Assembly: GCF_007988825.1 (NCBI RefSeq)
Contig: NZ_BJUW01000001.1
Span: forward strand, 372,001 to 436,000
Source of the DNA: Microbacterium aerolatum
Lineage (GTDB): Bacteria > Actinomycetota > Actinomycetes > Actinomycetales > Microbacteriaceae
DNA: 64,000 nt
Direction of reading: 5' to 3'
Under the pieces are notes generated by a model. It did no database searches and was not told the DNA's origin. It saw only the letters and a list, made by a program, of their open reading frames with translations. Positions 55,922 to 64,000 of this stretch are shown here, in pieces; positions within the stretch are counted from its first letter, which is position 1; each line of letters starts with the position of its first letter. The translations under genes and the position numbers were made by a program.

Positions 55922-55952
55922 GAGCCGTCCCGACGCGTAGGATTGACGGGAT

Positions 55953-57458
55953 ATGGCTACTCCTCATCCCCTCACCACGACAGCGACCGGCTCCGATGTG
56001 CGCGTGCGCTTCTGCCCGTCGCCCACCGGTCTGCCGCACGTCGGCCTCGTTCGCACCGCGCTGTTCAACTGGGCGTACGCCCGCCACAACGGCGGCAAGC
56101 TCGTGTTCCGCATCGAAGACACCGATGCTGCCCGCGACAGCGAGGAGAGTTACCGGCAGCTGCTCGACGCGCTGCGCTGGATGGAGATCGACTGGGATGA
56201 GGGCGTCGAGGTCGGCGGACCCCACGCGCCGTACCGCCAGTCCGAGCGCCACGACATCTACCGCGGCGTCATCGACAAGCTTCTCGCCACCGGCGCGCTC
56301 TACGAGAGCTACTCCGACGCTGCCGAGATCGACGCCCGCAATGAGGCGAACGGCCGGGCGAAGCAGCTCGGCTACGACAACCACGATCGCGACCTGACCG
56401 ATGAGCAGAAGGCCGCGTTCCGCGCGGAGGGCCGCCAGCCGGCGCTGCGGCTGCGCGTTCCCGACGAGGACCTCACCTACGTGGATCTGATCCGCGGTGA
56501 GGTCACCTTCCCGGCCGGCTCCTTCCCCGACTTCGTGGTGGTGCGGCCCAACGGCATCCCGCTGTACACGTTCGTGAACCCGGTCGACGACGCCCTCATG
56601 GGCGTCACGCACGTGCTGCGCGGCGAGGACCTCATGCCGTCGACCGCCCGTCAGCTCGCGCTGTATGCAGCGCTGATCGACGCCGGCGTCACGACCTTCG
56701 TCCCGCGTTTCGCGCACATGCCTCTCGTGCTGGGGGAGACCGGCAACAAGAAGCTCTCCAAGCGCGACCCGCAGGCCGATCTCTTCCTGCACCGCGAACG
56801 CGGATTCATCCACGAGGGCCTGCTGAACTATCTCGCCCTCCTCGGCTGGTCGATCGGTCCCGACCGTGACGTGTTCTCGCTCGATGAGTTCATCGCCGCG
56901 TTCGACATCGCGAACGTCAACCCGAACCCGGCGCGCTTCGACCAGAAGAAGGCCGAGTCGATCAACGGCGACCACATCCGGATGCTGGATGTGAAGGACT
57001 TCGCCGAGCGCACGATCCCGTACCTGGCCGCGGCCGGACTCTTCGACGAGCCGAGCCATGAGCAGCTGGTGCTCGCGTTCCGCGTCGCGCCGCTCGTGCA
57101 CGAGCGCGTGCAGCTGCTGGGCGACGTGCCGGGCATGGTCGGCTTCCTCTTCACGGACGACGTCTCGTACGACGCCGACGCGCTGAAGGGCCTGCCCGCG
57201 AACGCCGCCGAGGTCCTCGACGCCTGCGTCGCAGCGCTCGAGCCGGTGACCGAGTTCACCACTGAGAAGATCCAGGATGCCCTCTCCGCCGCGCTGGTGG
57301 AGAAGCTCGAGCTGAAGCCCCGCATCGCCTACGGCCCGCCCCGCGTCGCTCTCACCGGGCGCCGGGTGTCGCCTCCGCTGTTCGAGTCCATGGAACTGCT
57401 CGGCAAGGACGAGTCGCTGCGGCGACTGGCCGCACTGTCTCAGCACCTGGCCGGTTAG
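55953..57458 (+). CDS. gltX: Glutamyl-tRNA synthetase
   Basis: A 501-residue class I synthetase. The HIGH-type motif is [20 protein letters not shown] (about 21-40; here HVG in place of HIG), the KMSKS-type motif KKLSKRDP (about 268). Complete length. It charges tRNA-Glu, and in Actinobacteria usually also tRNA-Gln for amidation; a tRNA-Gln gene lies 650 bases downstream. Confidence 0.97.
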   Translation: MATPHPLTTTATGSDVRVRFCPSPTGLPHVGLVRTALFNWAYARHNGGKLVFRIEDTDAARDSEESYRQLLDALRWMEIDWDEGVEVGGPHAPYRQSERHDIYRGVIDKLLATGALYESYSDAAEIDARNEANGRAKQLGYDNHDRDLTDEQKAAFRAEGRQPALRLRVPDEDLTYVDLIRGEVTFPAGSFPDFVVVRPNGIPLYTFVNPVDDALMGVTHVLRGEDLMPSTARQLALYAALIDAGVTTFVPRFAHMPLVLGETGNKKLSKRDPQADLFLHRERGFIHEGLLNYLALLGWSIGPDRDVFSLDEFIAAFDIANVNPNPARFDQKKAESINGDHIRMLDVKDFAERTIPYLAAAGLFDEPSHEQLVLAFRVAPLVHERVQLLGDVPGMVGFLFTDDVSYDADALKGLPANAAEVLDACVAALEPVTEFTTEKIQDALSAALVEKLELKPRIAYGPPRVALTGRRVSPPLFESMELLGKDESLRRLAALSQHLAG

Positions 57459-57465
57459 GCAAGCC

Positions 57466-57513
57466 CCTCGTCGTTCTTCCGCCACGCACGTAGCGTTGCG
57501 GGAAACGACGAGG
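57466..57513 (+). promoter_or_regulatory. Hairpin overlapping lipocalin ribosome site
   Basis: CCTCGTCGTT (57466-57475) pairs with AACGACGAGG (57504-57513), and inner bases CCGC/GCGG extend the stem. The right arm overlaps AGGAGG (57511-57516), the ribosome site of the lipocalin gene. It may stop gltX transcription or hide the site. Confidence 0.5.
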
Positions 57514-57520
57514 AGGAACG

Positions 57521-58018
57521 ATGACCGAAGCACAAGTGCAATCCGTCGAGGCGTTCGACCTGCAGAAGTACCTCGGACTCTGGTACGAGATCGGCCGCCT
57601 GCCGCTGAAGTATGAGGACGACACGGCCACGGACGTCACAGCGGAGTACTCGCTCGACGACGATGGCACCGTGAAGGTCGACAACCGCTGCCTCGACGAG
57701 GATGGCGAGCCGACGCAGGCGCTCGGCCAGGGCATTCCCGACGAAGAGCATCCGGGCCGCCTCGAAGTCACCTTCCTGCCGGAGGGCCTGCGCTGGATCC
57801 CGTTCACGAAGGCCGACTACTGGGTGCTGAAGATCGACCCCGACTACCGTCATGCGCTGGTCGGCACCCCCGATCACAAGTACCTCTGGCTGCTGAGCCG
57901 TGATCCGCGTATCGACGACGAGACGCGTTCGGCCTACCTCGCCGAGGCCCGTGCACAGGGCTATGACCTGGAACCATGGATCGAGGCGGCGCAGTCCGGC
58001 CGCCGGGTCGAGATCTGA
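57521..58018 (+). CDS. Bacterial lipocalin (Blc-like)
   Basis: A 165-residue lipocalin. YLGLWYEIGRLPLKYE (about 18-33) is the GxW motif; DYWVLKIDPDYRHALVG and YLWLLSRDP (about 123-131) are the later family motifs. Unlike classical Blc it has no signal peptide and should be cytoplasmic. It may bind lipids or hydrophobic cofactors. Confidence 0.92.
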   Translation: MTEAQVQSVEAFDLQKYLGLWYEIGRLPLKYEDDTATDVTAEYSLDDDGTVKVDNRCLDEDGEPTQALGQGIPDEEHPGRLEVTFLPEGLRWIPFTKADYWVLKIDPDYRHALVGTPDHKYLWLLSRDPRIDDETRSAYLAEARAQGYDLEPWIEAAQSGRRVEI

Positions 58019-58113
58019 GCCCGCGCGACGCGCCCGGCGCGCCCGCGTCGTTTTGGCGGCGCCGCTGAGTTCGGGTACAGTTGTACCTCGGTGCGAGACT
58101 CCGGTTTCGCCCT

Positions 58114-58185
58114 TGGGGTATGGTGTAATTGGCAACACAGCGGTTTCTGGTACCGCCATTCTTGGTTCGAGTCCAGGTACCCCAG
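58114..58185 (+). tRNA. tRNA-Gln (anticodon CTG)
   Basis: Cloverleaf: acceptor TGGGGTA/TACCCCA with discriminator G, anticodon stem GCGGT/ACCGC with loop TTCTGGT (anticodon CTG), T-loop GTTCGAGTC. CCA is not encoded. Confidence 0.96.
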
Positions 58186-58194
58186 CAGAGAAGA

Positions 58195-58218
58195 ACCCCC
58201 GCTCAGGCGGGGGTTTTC
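58195..58218 (+). terminator. Terminator of tRNA-Gln
   Basis: Eight-bp stem ACCCCCGC/GCGGGGGT, loop TCAG, then TTTC. Confidence 0.85.
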
Positions 58219-58233
58219 TTGTAAAGGGGACCA

Positions 58234-60585
58234 ATGAGGTTTGCAGCGAAGCAGGCCGGAGAACACGTCGGCCGACTGTCGCTCCTCGCCTTCGTGGTGG
58301 CTCTCGTCGTCGCCGGCATCGGAGGGATCGACGCCGTAGCCGATCGGTCGATCGCCGACGGTGCGACACGGATCCTCACACACGCGGAGCCCGCTGCCCG
58401 CAGCATCCGAGTCGTGGCCGTCCAGGCTCCCGATCTCACCGCGCAGGACGGCCAGGTGCGAGAAGCGATCGCTGACGCGTTCACGGGCGTCGACGTCGTC
58501 GTCGCACGCCAGGCCGAGCTCGAGGCGGCAGCCGAGACGCCGATGGGGGAGACGTTCACCCTGCGACTGCTCCACGACGACCGGATTCCGGATCTCGCGA
58601 CGCTCACGAACGGGGAGTGGCCGCGGTCGCCGAACCAGATCGCACTGCCGGAGGCCGCGGCGGCGCGACAGCACCTCGGCATCGGTGACGCGGTCACCGT
58701 CTCACGTGACGGCACGACGCTCACTCTGGTGGGCACCTGGACCGTTGACGATCCCGAGGACTCCGCCTGGCAGGGCGACTCGGCCGTGGTCTCGGGGCAG
58801 AGCGACGGCGCCACCGGCCCTGGCGTCGTCGCGCCGGGCGCGCTGGAATCCTTCCCCGCTGCTCCGACGGTCACCTGGGAGATCACCCCCGCCGCCAGTC
58901 GGCTCACCGATCTCGAGCGCATGCAGCGCGGAATCACGTCGCTGCGCAGCCTGCCCGATGGCATCGATCCGCAGCGTCAGCACAACACCAGAGTCCTGGG
59001 CGGCCTCGGAGACACGCTCCAGCGCCAGTCGGCCGCTGTCGCCGCCACACGCGGACTGCTCGTCGCCCCGCTTCTCATCATCGCGCTGCTGGGCGCACTC
59101 GTGCTCGGCGCCGTGCTCTCCACACTGTCGACGGTCCGTCGTGAGGAGCTCGTCCTCCTGCGCGCCCGAGGCGCATCCGGACGGAGTCTCGCCGTCCGCG
59201 CCGCGGGCGAGGCCGCGGTCTCCGCCGCGGTCGGCTCCTCCCTCGCGCTGGCGGGTCTCGCGGTCGCCGTCGGCATCGGCACGACCGCGGTTCTGACGGC
59301 CATCGGCGCGGTCGTGGCCGCGGCTGTCACAGCAGGCCTCCTCGCCGTCCGCAGTGCAGGTCGCGCGGACAGCAGGCGTCCCGAGGCCCAGCGGAGCGAC
59401 GCGGGTGTGCGCCCACCCGCCGTGCTGCTCCTGGTCGCCGGTGTCGCCGTGGGACTGGCGGCCCTGTCGGCATGGCAACTGTTCGCCACCGGCACGGTCG
59501 TGCGCGCAGACGGCGCTCCGGACCCACTGGCCGCCGCGGCGCCGGCGCTGCTGCTCGTCACCGCGTGCCTCGTCGGCCCCGTCGCGATCGGCCCGTTGGC
59601 CGCCGTCGCCGAGCGGCTCCTGCGCCGCAGCCGCGGGATCGCTCCGATCCTGCCCATCCGGCAGATCGCCCGACGGATGGGCAGCGTCGCCGTCGCGATC
59701 CTGTGCCTGGCTCTCGCCGCCGCATCCGTGGCGTTTGCCGTGACGGCGCCGGGAGCCGCGGATGCCGCGGAGCAGCGCACGCGCGGTGCCCTTCTCGGCG
59801 GCGACGTCCGGGTGATCGCGGACGACGGCCTGGATGCGATCGCCAGGTCCGCTGACACGTGGAGCGGCGTGACGGACGCGACCGAGATTCTGCGCACGCC
59901 CCTCACTGTGGGATCCGACACCGCCGTTCTCGTCGCGGGTCCGCCCGATGCCCTGGGACTCTCAGGTCCCATTCCCGCAGGCGCGGACGAAACGATCTCC
60001 GCCGTGATCACCCGCAGTCTCGGTGAACGGCTCGGCGCCACGACGGGGGCGGTCTTCACTGCCCGCGTGCGCTCGGTGGCCAGGCCGGTGCCGATCGAAG
60101 TCGCCGGCATCGTCGATGCCCTCCCCGGTGTGGGAGAGCGATTCGGTGTCGCCGCCGACCCTGACCAGTTGCGCGCGGCGGGTGCGGAGCTGCCCGCGAA
60201 CGAGCTCTGGATCGGCAGCGAGACTCCCGAGGAGACGGCGGCGCAGGTGCGTGCGCAAGCGACTGACCCAGTGCGCATCCTCACCGCCGATCAGGTCAGC
60301 GCAGCGCCGGTCGTGTCGGTCGCCCCCGCGCTGCTGACCGCCGGCGCGCTCGTCGCCGCGCTGCTGGGCGTGATCGGTTTCCTCGCCGCCTCCTCGGCCG
60401 CGAGTCGTGCTCGCCGCGACGAGACTCTCGTGCTGCGGGCGCTCGGGCTCGGGCTGTCGCGTCAGCGGGCCCTGCGCGCGGGCGAGATCGCGGGCGTCGC
60501 GGTCTACGCGCTGCTCGTGGGCTCCGTTCTGGGGGCTTGCGTGGCCGCGGCGGTGCTGCCCATCGTGCTGGGGCTGGGCGCATGA
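58234..60585 (+). CDS. FtsX-like ABC transporter permease
   Basis: A 783-residue permease with N-terminal helix (about 15-35), a large extracellular domain (about 40-265), and about seven further helices in three groups. RRDETLVLRALGLGLSRQRA near the C-terminus is the FtsX-domain signature; a second FtsX-like stretch is VRREELVLLRARGASGRSLA (about 303). AAAGGGG precedes the ATG. With the next permease and the ATPase it forms a MacB/LolE-like exporter, possibly of lipids or peptides. It follows tRNA-Gln closely. Confidence 0.88.
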   Translation: MRFAAKQAGEHVGRLSLLAFVVALVVAGIGGIDAVADRSIADGATRILTHAEPAARSIRVVAVQAPDLTAQDGQVREAIADAFTGVDVVVARQAELEAAAETPMGETFTLRLLHDDRIPDLATLTNGEWPRSPNQIALPEAAAARQHLGIGDAVTVSRDGTTLTLVGTWTVDDPEDSAWQGDSAVVSGQSDGATGPGVVAPGALESFPAAPTVTWEITPAASRLTDLERMQRGITSLRSLPDGIDPQRQHNTRVLGGLGDTLQRQSAAVAATRGLLVAPLLIIALLGALVLGAVLSTLSTVRREELVLLRARGASGRSLAVRAAGEAAVSAAVGSSLALAGLAVAVGIGTTAVLTAIGAVVAAAVTAGLLAVRSAGRADSRRPEAQRSDAGVRPPAVLLLVAGVAVGLAALSAWQLFATGTVVRADGAPDPLAAAAPALLLVTACLVGPVAIGPLAAVAERLLRRSRGIAPILPIRQIARRMGSVAVAILCLALAAASVAFAVTAPGAADAAEQRTRGALLGGDVRVIADDGLDAIARSADTWSGVTDATEILRTPLTVGSDTAVLVAGPPDALGLSGPIPAGADETISAVITRSLGERLGATTGAVFTARVRSVARPVPIEVAGIVDALPGVGERFGVAADPDQLRAAGAELPANELWIGSETPEETAAQVRAQATDPVRILTADQVSAAPVVSVAPALLTAGALVAALLGVIGFLAASSAASRARRDETLVLRALGLGLSRQRALRAGEIAGVAVYALLVGSVLGACVAAAVLPIVLGLGA

Positions 60586-63263
60586 TGGGCCGGACTCCGC
60601 TCGCGATGCGCGGCGCATCCACCACCCCCGCTCTGTCGCTGTTCCTGGTCGTCGTGATCGCGGTGCTGTCGTATCTCGGGGTCGCGGCTCCTGCCGTCCT
60701 CGCCGATGGGCGCACCGCGACCGTCCAGCGCGCGGTCGACTCCCTGCCGGAGCTGGCACGGTGGCCCTCGGCGACCGCGCCAGGGCTTCCCGCGTTCACC
60801 GCCGTCTCCGAACCCGGTGTCGGGGTCTGGGGCCGCACGTTGGCGGCCGTGCAGGCGAAGCGCGCGGAGCAGCCGGAGCCGCTGCGCAGCCTGCTGGGCG
60901 AGCCTCGCGTCACGGTGACGGTCGATCCGTCCCCCAGTGCCGACCCCGGATCTGCCTCCGTCGTCCCGCGCAACAAGGTCGGACTCGTCTCCGATCCCGG
61001 ACTCCTCGGCCGGGCAGACCTCGTGGAGGGACGCTTCCCTGAGATCACCGATCCGGCTGACGGGATCGAGATCGTGCTCACGCAGGCGATCGCCGAACAG
61101 CTGCGCTGGGAGACGGGCACCGTGCGCCAGTGGGATGGCACGACGCTCACACTCACGGGCCTCGTCGCCCCGTCTGCGGACGACGACGGCGATTGGGCAT
61201 TCATCAGCGGATCCGTCGAGCCCCTGATCGAGGTCGATGCGGACGGCAACCGCACCCTTGTCACCGCCGCGTTCATGCACGTCGACGAGGCGGCAGCCCT
61301 CACCGCTCGGAGCGGCGACGTCAAGACCAGCGCGTGGATGCCGTTCGACTCCGCCGCGCTCGACGGGGCTTCAGCGGCGACCACGGCCGCGCAGCTGCGG
61401 CTGCTCACCGCCAGCCCCGTCGAGGTCCCGCTGCACGACACGACGTTCTTCAACCGCGGACTGGCGTTCGGCTCCTCGCTTCCGCAGGCGATCGACACCG
61501 GAACCCTTCGCGGCGATGCGATGACGGACGTCGTCGCCGTCGCATCCGGCGGCCCGATCGCCGCGGCGCTCGTCGTGGTGGCCCTCGTGAGCCGTCTGAT
61601 CGCGGTGCGCCGCACGGTTGCCGCTCGAGTGCTGCGGGCACGCGGTGCATCCCGTGCACGTCTCATCGCGCTGCTGAGCGGCGAGGGCGCGGCACTGGGC
61701 CTGCTCGGCGCGCTGATCGGCGCCGGCATCGCCGCTGTGCAGCCGGGCTGGGCCGCACCCTGGGTCCTCCTCGTTCCGATCCTCCTCGCCGTCGTGCCCG
61801 CATTCGTGCTGCCCTCTGGCGCGCTGACGGATGCCGAGGGGCGCGGCCGAGGCGACCTGGGCGAGCGGAGCCGGTCCGGAGCCGGCCGTGCAGCGCTGGA
61901 GCTGGTGATACTCGCCGTCACGGTCGTGTTCGTCGTCCTCGTCGTGACGCGGAGCCGGGCGGGCGGCGTCGATCCTCTGCTGCTCTCTCTGCCTGTGCTG
62001 CTCGGCGCTTCTGGTGGCATCCTGGCGCTGCGCGTGCTGCCGGTGCTCCTCCGGCTCGCTGAGAACCGCGGTCGACGCAGACCGTCGCTCACCGCACTGC
62101 TCGGTCCGGCTCGGGCACGCAGAGAACCCGTCGTACGGATCGCCCCTGTGCTCGCGGCCGCGGTCGGGCTGGGCGTCGCGGTGTTCTCCGTGGCGTTCGT
62201 CGCGACCGTCTCCTCGGGTGTCGATCGCTCCGCGATGATCAACGTGGGTGCGGATGTTCGCGTCGACGCCGCGTACATCGACGGTGCCGGCGCGGACCGA
62301 GTCGCCGCGCTCGACGGCGTCGCGGCCATGGCGTCGTTGCGCGGCGATTCGACCGTCGACGTGTCCGTCGGCGGGAAGCCGGTGCGAGCGCACGTGTACA
62401 CGGTCGATCGGGACGAGATGGTCACCGTTCAGAGGGGCAGCGCGACGCCGCTGCCCCTCGCGGACGCGCTCACCGAGGATGCCGACGAAGGCGTGCCGGT
62501 CGTGGTTTCGGAGGGACTGCTCGCGCGTCTCGGTGTGAACGACCCGGGCGAGGCCGAACTCGAGGTCGCCGGGACGCAGGTGCGCGTCGTCGGGACCGCG
62601 CCGTCGCAGGTGCCCTTCGGCACGGCCGAGCAGTGGGTGATCGTCGACCCTGCCAACGCGGCGGCTCTGGGGGAGCGGGGCACCGGGGCATCGCAGCTCT
62701 ATCTCGCGCTCGCCCCAGGCGCGGATCCCGACGCCGTCGGCGGGGCGGCCGTGGCGGCGCTCGGCGGTGACGCCGCGTTCGAGACGCCCGCCTCGGTCGC
62801 CGCGGGCTACGCGCAGGATCCCGTCTTCGCAATCGTGCAGGGAGCGCTGGTCGCGGCGAGCCTGCTGGTGGCTCTGCTTCTGGCCGTGGCCGTCGTCGCG
62901 ACGCTCGTGCTCGGTGCGCCCGCTCGGGCGCGGACCCTGGCCATCCTCCGCACGCTCGGCCACCCGCGGCGCGCCGCTGGGCGGCTCGTCGCATGGGAGG
63001 TGGCGCCGGCGCTGCTGCTTGCCCTGCCGTTTGGACTGGCGGCGGGGATCGCCATGGCATGGCTGGTGATCCCGCAGCTGGATCTGCGCGGCTTCGTTGG
63101 CGGATCGGGCCAGCCGCCGATCGATCTGGGCGGTGCGTGGTCGTTGCTCGTCGTGGCGGGATTCGCGCTGAGCGTCTTCGGCGCGGTCGTCGCGGCGACC
63201 GCCCTCGCTTCGCGTGCGGGCGCGGCGGACGTGATCCGCGCGGACGACGAAGGGGGACAGTGA
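60582..63263 (+). CDS. FtsX-like ABC transporter permease
   Basis: An 893-residue permease overlapping the first by four bases (ATGATGG). Two FtsX modules flank large external domains: VSRLIAVRRTVAARVLRARG near 335 and LGAPARARTLAILRTLGHPR near the C-terminus. About ten helices. Pairs with the 783-residue protein. The substrate is unknown. Confidence 0.88.
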   Translation: MMGRTPLAMRGASTTPALSLFLVVVIAVLSYLGVAAPAVLADGRTATVQRAVDSLPELARWPSATAPGLPAFTAVSEPGVGVWGRTLAAVQAKRAEQPEPLRSLLGEPRVTVTVDPSPSADPGSASVVPRNKVGLVSDPGLLGRADLVEGRFPEITDPADGIEIVLTQAIAEQLRWETGTVRQWDGTTLTLTGLVAPSADDDGDWAFISGSVEPLIEVDADGNRTLVTAAFMHVDEAAALTARSGDVKTSAWMPFDSAALDGASAATTAAQLRLLTASPVEVPLHDTTFFNRGLAFGSSLPQAIDTGTLRGDAMTDVVAVASGGPIAAALVVVALVSRLIAVRRTVAARVLRARGASRARLIALLSGEGAALGLLGALIGAGIAAVQPGWAAPWVLLVPILLAVVPAFVLPSGALTDAEGRGRGDLGERSRSGAGRAALELVILAVTVVFVVLVVTRSRAGGVDPLLLSLPVLLGASGGILALRVLPVLLRLAENRGRRRPSLTALLGPARARREPVVRIAPVLAAAVGLGVAVFSVAFVATVSSGVDRSAMINVGADVRVDAAYIDGAGADRVAALDGVAAMASLRGDSTVDVSVGGKPVRAHVYTVDRDEMVTVQRGSATPLPLADALTEDADEGVPVVVSEGLLARLGVNDPGEAELEVAGTQVRVVGTAPSQVPFGTAEQWVIVDPANAAALGERGTGASQLYLALAPGADPDAVGGAAVAALGGDAAFETPASVAAGYAQDPVFAIVQGALVAASLLVALLLAVAVVATLVLGAPARARTLAILRTLGHPRRAAGRLVAWEVAPALLLALPFGLAAGIAMAWLVIPQLDLRGFVGGSGQPPIDLGGAWSLLVVAGFALSVFGAVVAATALASRAGAADVIRADDEGGQ

Positions 63264-63281
63264 TGGGAGAGGAGCGAGACA

Positions 63282-64000
63282 ATGGCTGACATGTCGGACG
63301 GCGCGATCGTGTGCGAGGGGCTCGTGCGGATCTTCACGGCGCAGGGCGTCGAGGTGCAGGCTCTGCAGGGACTGGACCTGCGGATGACGACCGGGGAGCT
63401 CGTCGCCGTAGTCGGAGCCTCCGGATCCGGCAAGAGCACTCTGCTCGGCATCCTCGCCGGACTCGATCGCCCCACCGCGGGCTCGGCACGGGTCGCCGGC
63501 CACGACCTGGTGACCATGAAGGGCGCGGAGCGTCTGGGCTACCGGCGCCGCAGCGTCGGATTCGTGTGGCAGCAGTCCGCGCGCAACCTGCTGCCGTACC
63601 TGTCGGCGCGCGAGAACATCGCGATGGTGCACCAGGTCGCCGGTGTCGTGCCGCGTTTCGAGCGCGCCGCCGCCGGCGACGAGCTGCTGGACCTGCTCGG
63701 CGCGGGCGAGGTCGCGGACAAGCGCGCCGCGGAGATGTCCGGCGGACAGCGGCAGCGTGTCGCGATCGCCGTCGCCCTCGCGAACCGACCGCGGGTGCTG
63801 CTCGCCGACGAGCCGACCGGCGAGCTCGACGAGCACACCAGCGCAGAGGTGCTCGCCGCCATGGAGACGGTGAACCGCGAACGCGGCGTGACGACGCTGA
63901 TCGTGACGCACGACACGGGTGTTACCGAGCACGTTGACCGCACCGTGCACATCCGCGACGGCCGCACCTCTACCGAGACGCTGCGCCACACGGACACCGA
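63282..64000 (+). CDS. ABC transporter ATPase (LolD/MacB type), partial
   Basis: The first 239 codons; the gene runs off the window. Walker A GASGSGKST (residues 45-53), WQQSARNLLPYL (Q-loop region), signature MSGGQRQRVAIA and Walker B VLLADEPTGELD. It energises the two FtsX permeases just upstream. ATG 63282 has GAGAGGAG ten bases before it. Confidence 0.93.
   Translation, partial: MADMSDGAIVCEGLVRIFTAQGVEVQALQGLDLRMTTGELVAVVGASGSGKSTLLGILAGLDRPTAGSARVAGHDLVTMKGAERLGYRRRSVGFVWQQSARNLLPYLSARENIAMVHQVAGVVPRFERAAAGDELLDLLGAGEVADKRAAEMSGGQRQRVAIAVALANRPRVLLADEPTGELDEHTSAEVLAAMETVNRERGVTTLIVTHDTGVTEHVDRTVHIRDGRTSTETLRHTDT

Noticed and set aside
61371..63989. 872-codon open frame on the minus strand
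   Set aside because: Antisense to the FtsX permease and ATPase; repetitive Arg/His/Glu composition, no motif.

Overview
The window is high-GC actinobacterial chromosome. Gene families, dense ATGA-type overlaps, frequent GTG starts and very strong G/C preference at third codon positions fit a Microbacteriaceae member, most likely Microbacterium. The genus is inferred from style, not from a database match. The sequence falls into an accessory part (about 1-15,100) and a core metabolic part (about 15,200-64,000).

Accessory part, 1-15,100. Coding density is low, strands switch often, base composition is more mixed, and several genes are broken. It holds a membrane/coiled-coil protein, a LysE-type exporter, two small divergent conserved proteins, a 750-base non-coding stretch with a cluster of CCAAGG/CCTTGG hexamers, and a membrane-anchored hypothetical. 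Next comes a minus-strand operon (4463-6121) of an Xre/MbcA/ParS-like antitoxin, an unlisted 45-residue protein and an unknown 344-residue protein. Just downstream lies a second, truncated and frameshifted copy of the antitoxin gene. An orphan HTH/AbiEi-like regulator, a Fic remnant whose catalytic His is changed, a lipoprotein and a HAD-domain gene with a translationally coupled partner follow. At least four related palindromes of the form TTnnnCAAN5-7TTGnnnAA recur between 6371 and 9045 and look like operators of one regulator family. The strongest candidate for an undescribed system is 10638-14923: a small XRE regulator, an ApeA-like protein with a HEPN RNase-type motif, an AlbA_2-like protein 26 bases behind it, and an uncharacterised protein with a HEPN-like HNADKH segment.

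Core part. 15,197-19,560 carries a lipoprotein, a HisN-type phosphatase, tRNA-Lys(CTT) with terminator, a DUF421 membrane protein, a YbaK-type deacylase and a MarR-MFS efflux pair. 19,691-31,879 is a catabolic island: a branched-chain-amino-acid-type ABC transporter (binding protein, two ATPases, two permeases), acyl-CoA ligase, TetR, 3-hydroxybutyrate-dehydrogenase-like SDR, alpha/beta hydrolase, a divergent IclR regulator, CoA-transferase A/B and thiolase. Together they encode uptake and conversion of 3-hydroxybutyrate or acetoacetate (or a precursor) to acetyl-CoA. 32-36 kb holds an MFS carrier and trehalose synthesis genes (otsA, otsB). 36-41 kb is the branched-chain amino acid operon ilvD-ilvB-ilvN-ilvC, ending at a clean terminator.

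41-64 kb contains an FAD/Fe-S D-lactate-dehydrogenase-type enzyme with a divergent GntR regulator, small membrane proteins, serA, a TetR-MFS pair, leuB, ilvE, an FAH-family hydrolase with coupled MFS and methyltransferase genes, gltX, a bacterial lipocalin, tRNA-Gln(CTG), and two large FtsX-type permeases followed by their ATPase, which runs off the window. Biosynthesis genes for branched-chain amino acids (ilvDBNC, leuB, ilvE) and serine (serA) are therefore spread over one 17-kb stretch. No rRNA, CRISPR array, integrase or complete insertion sequence was seen.
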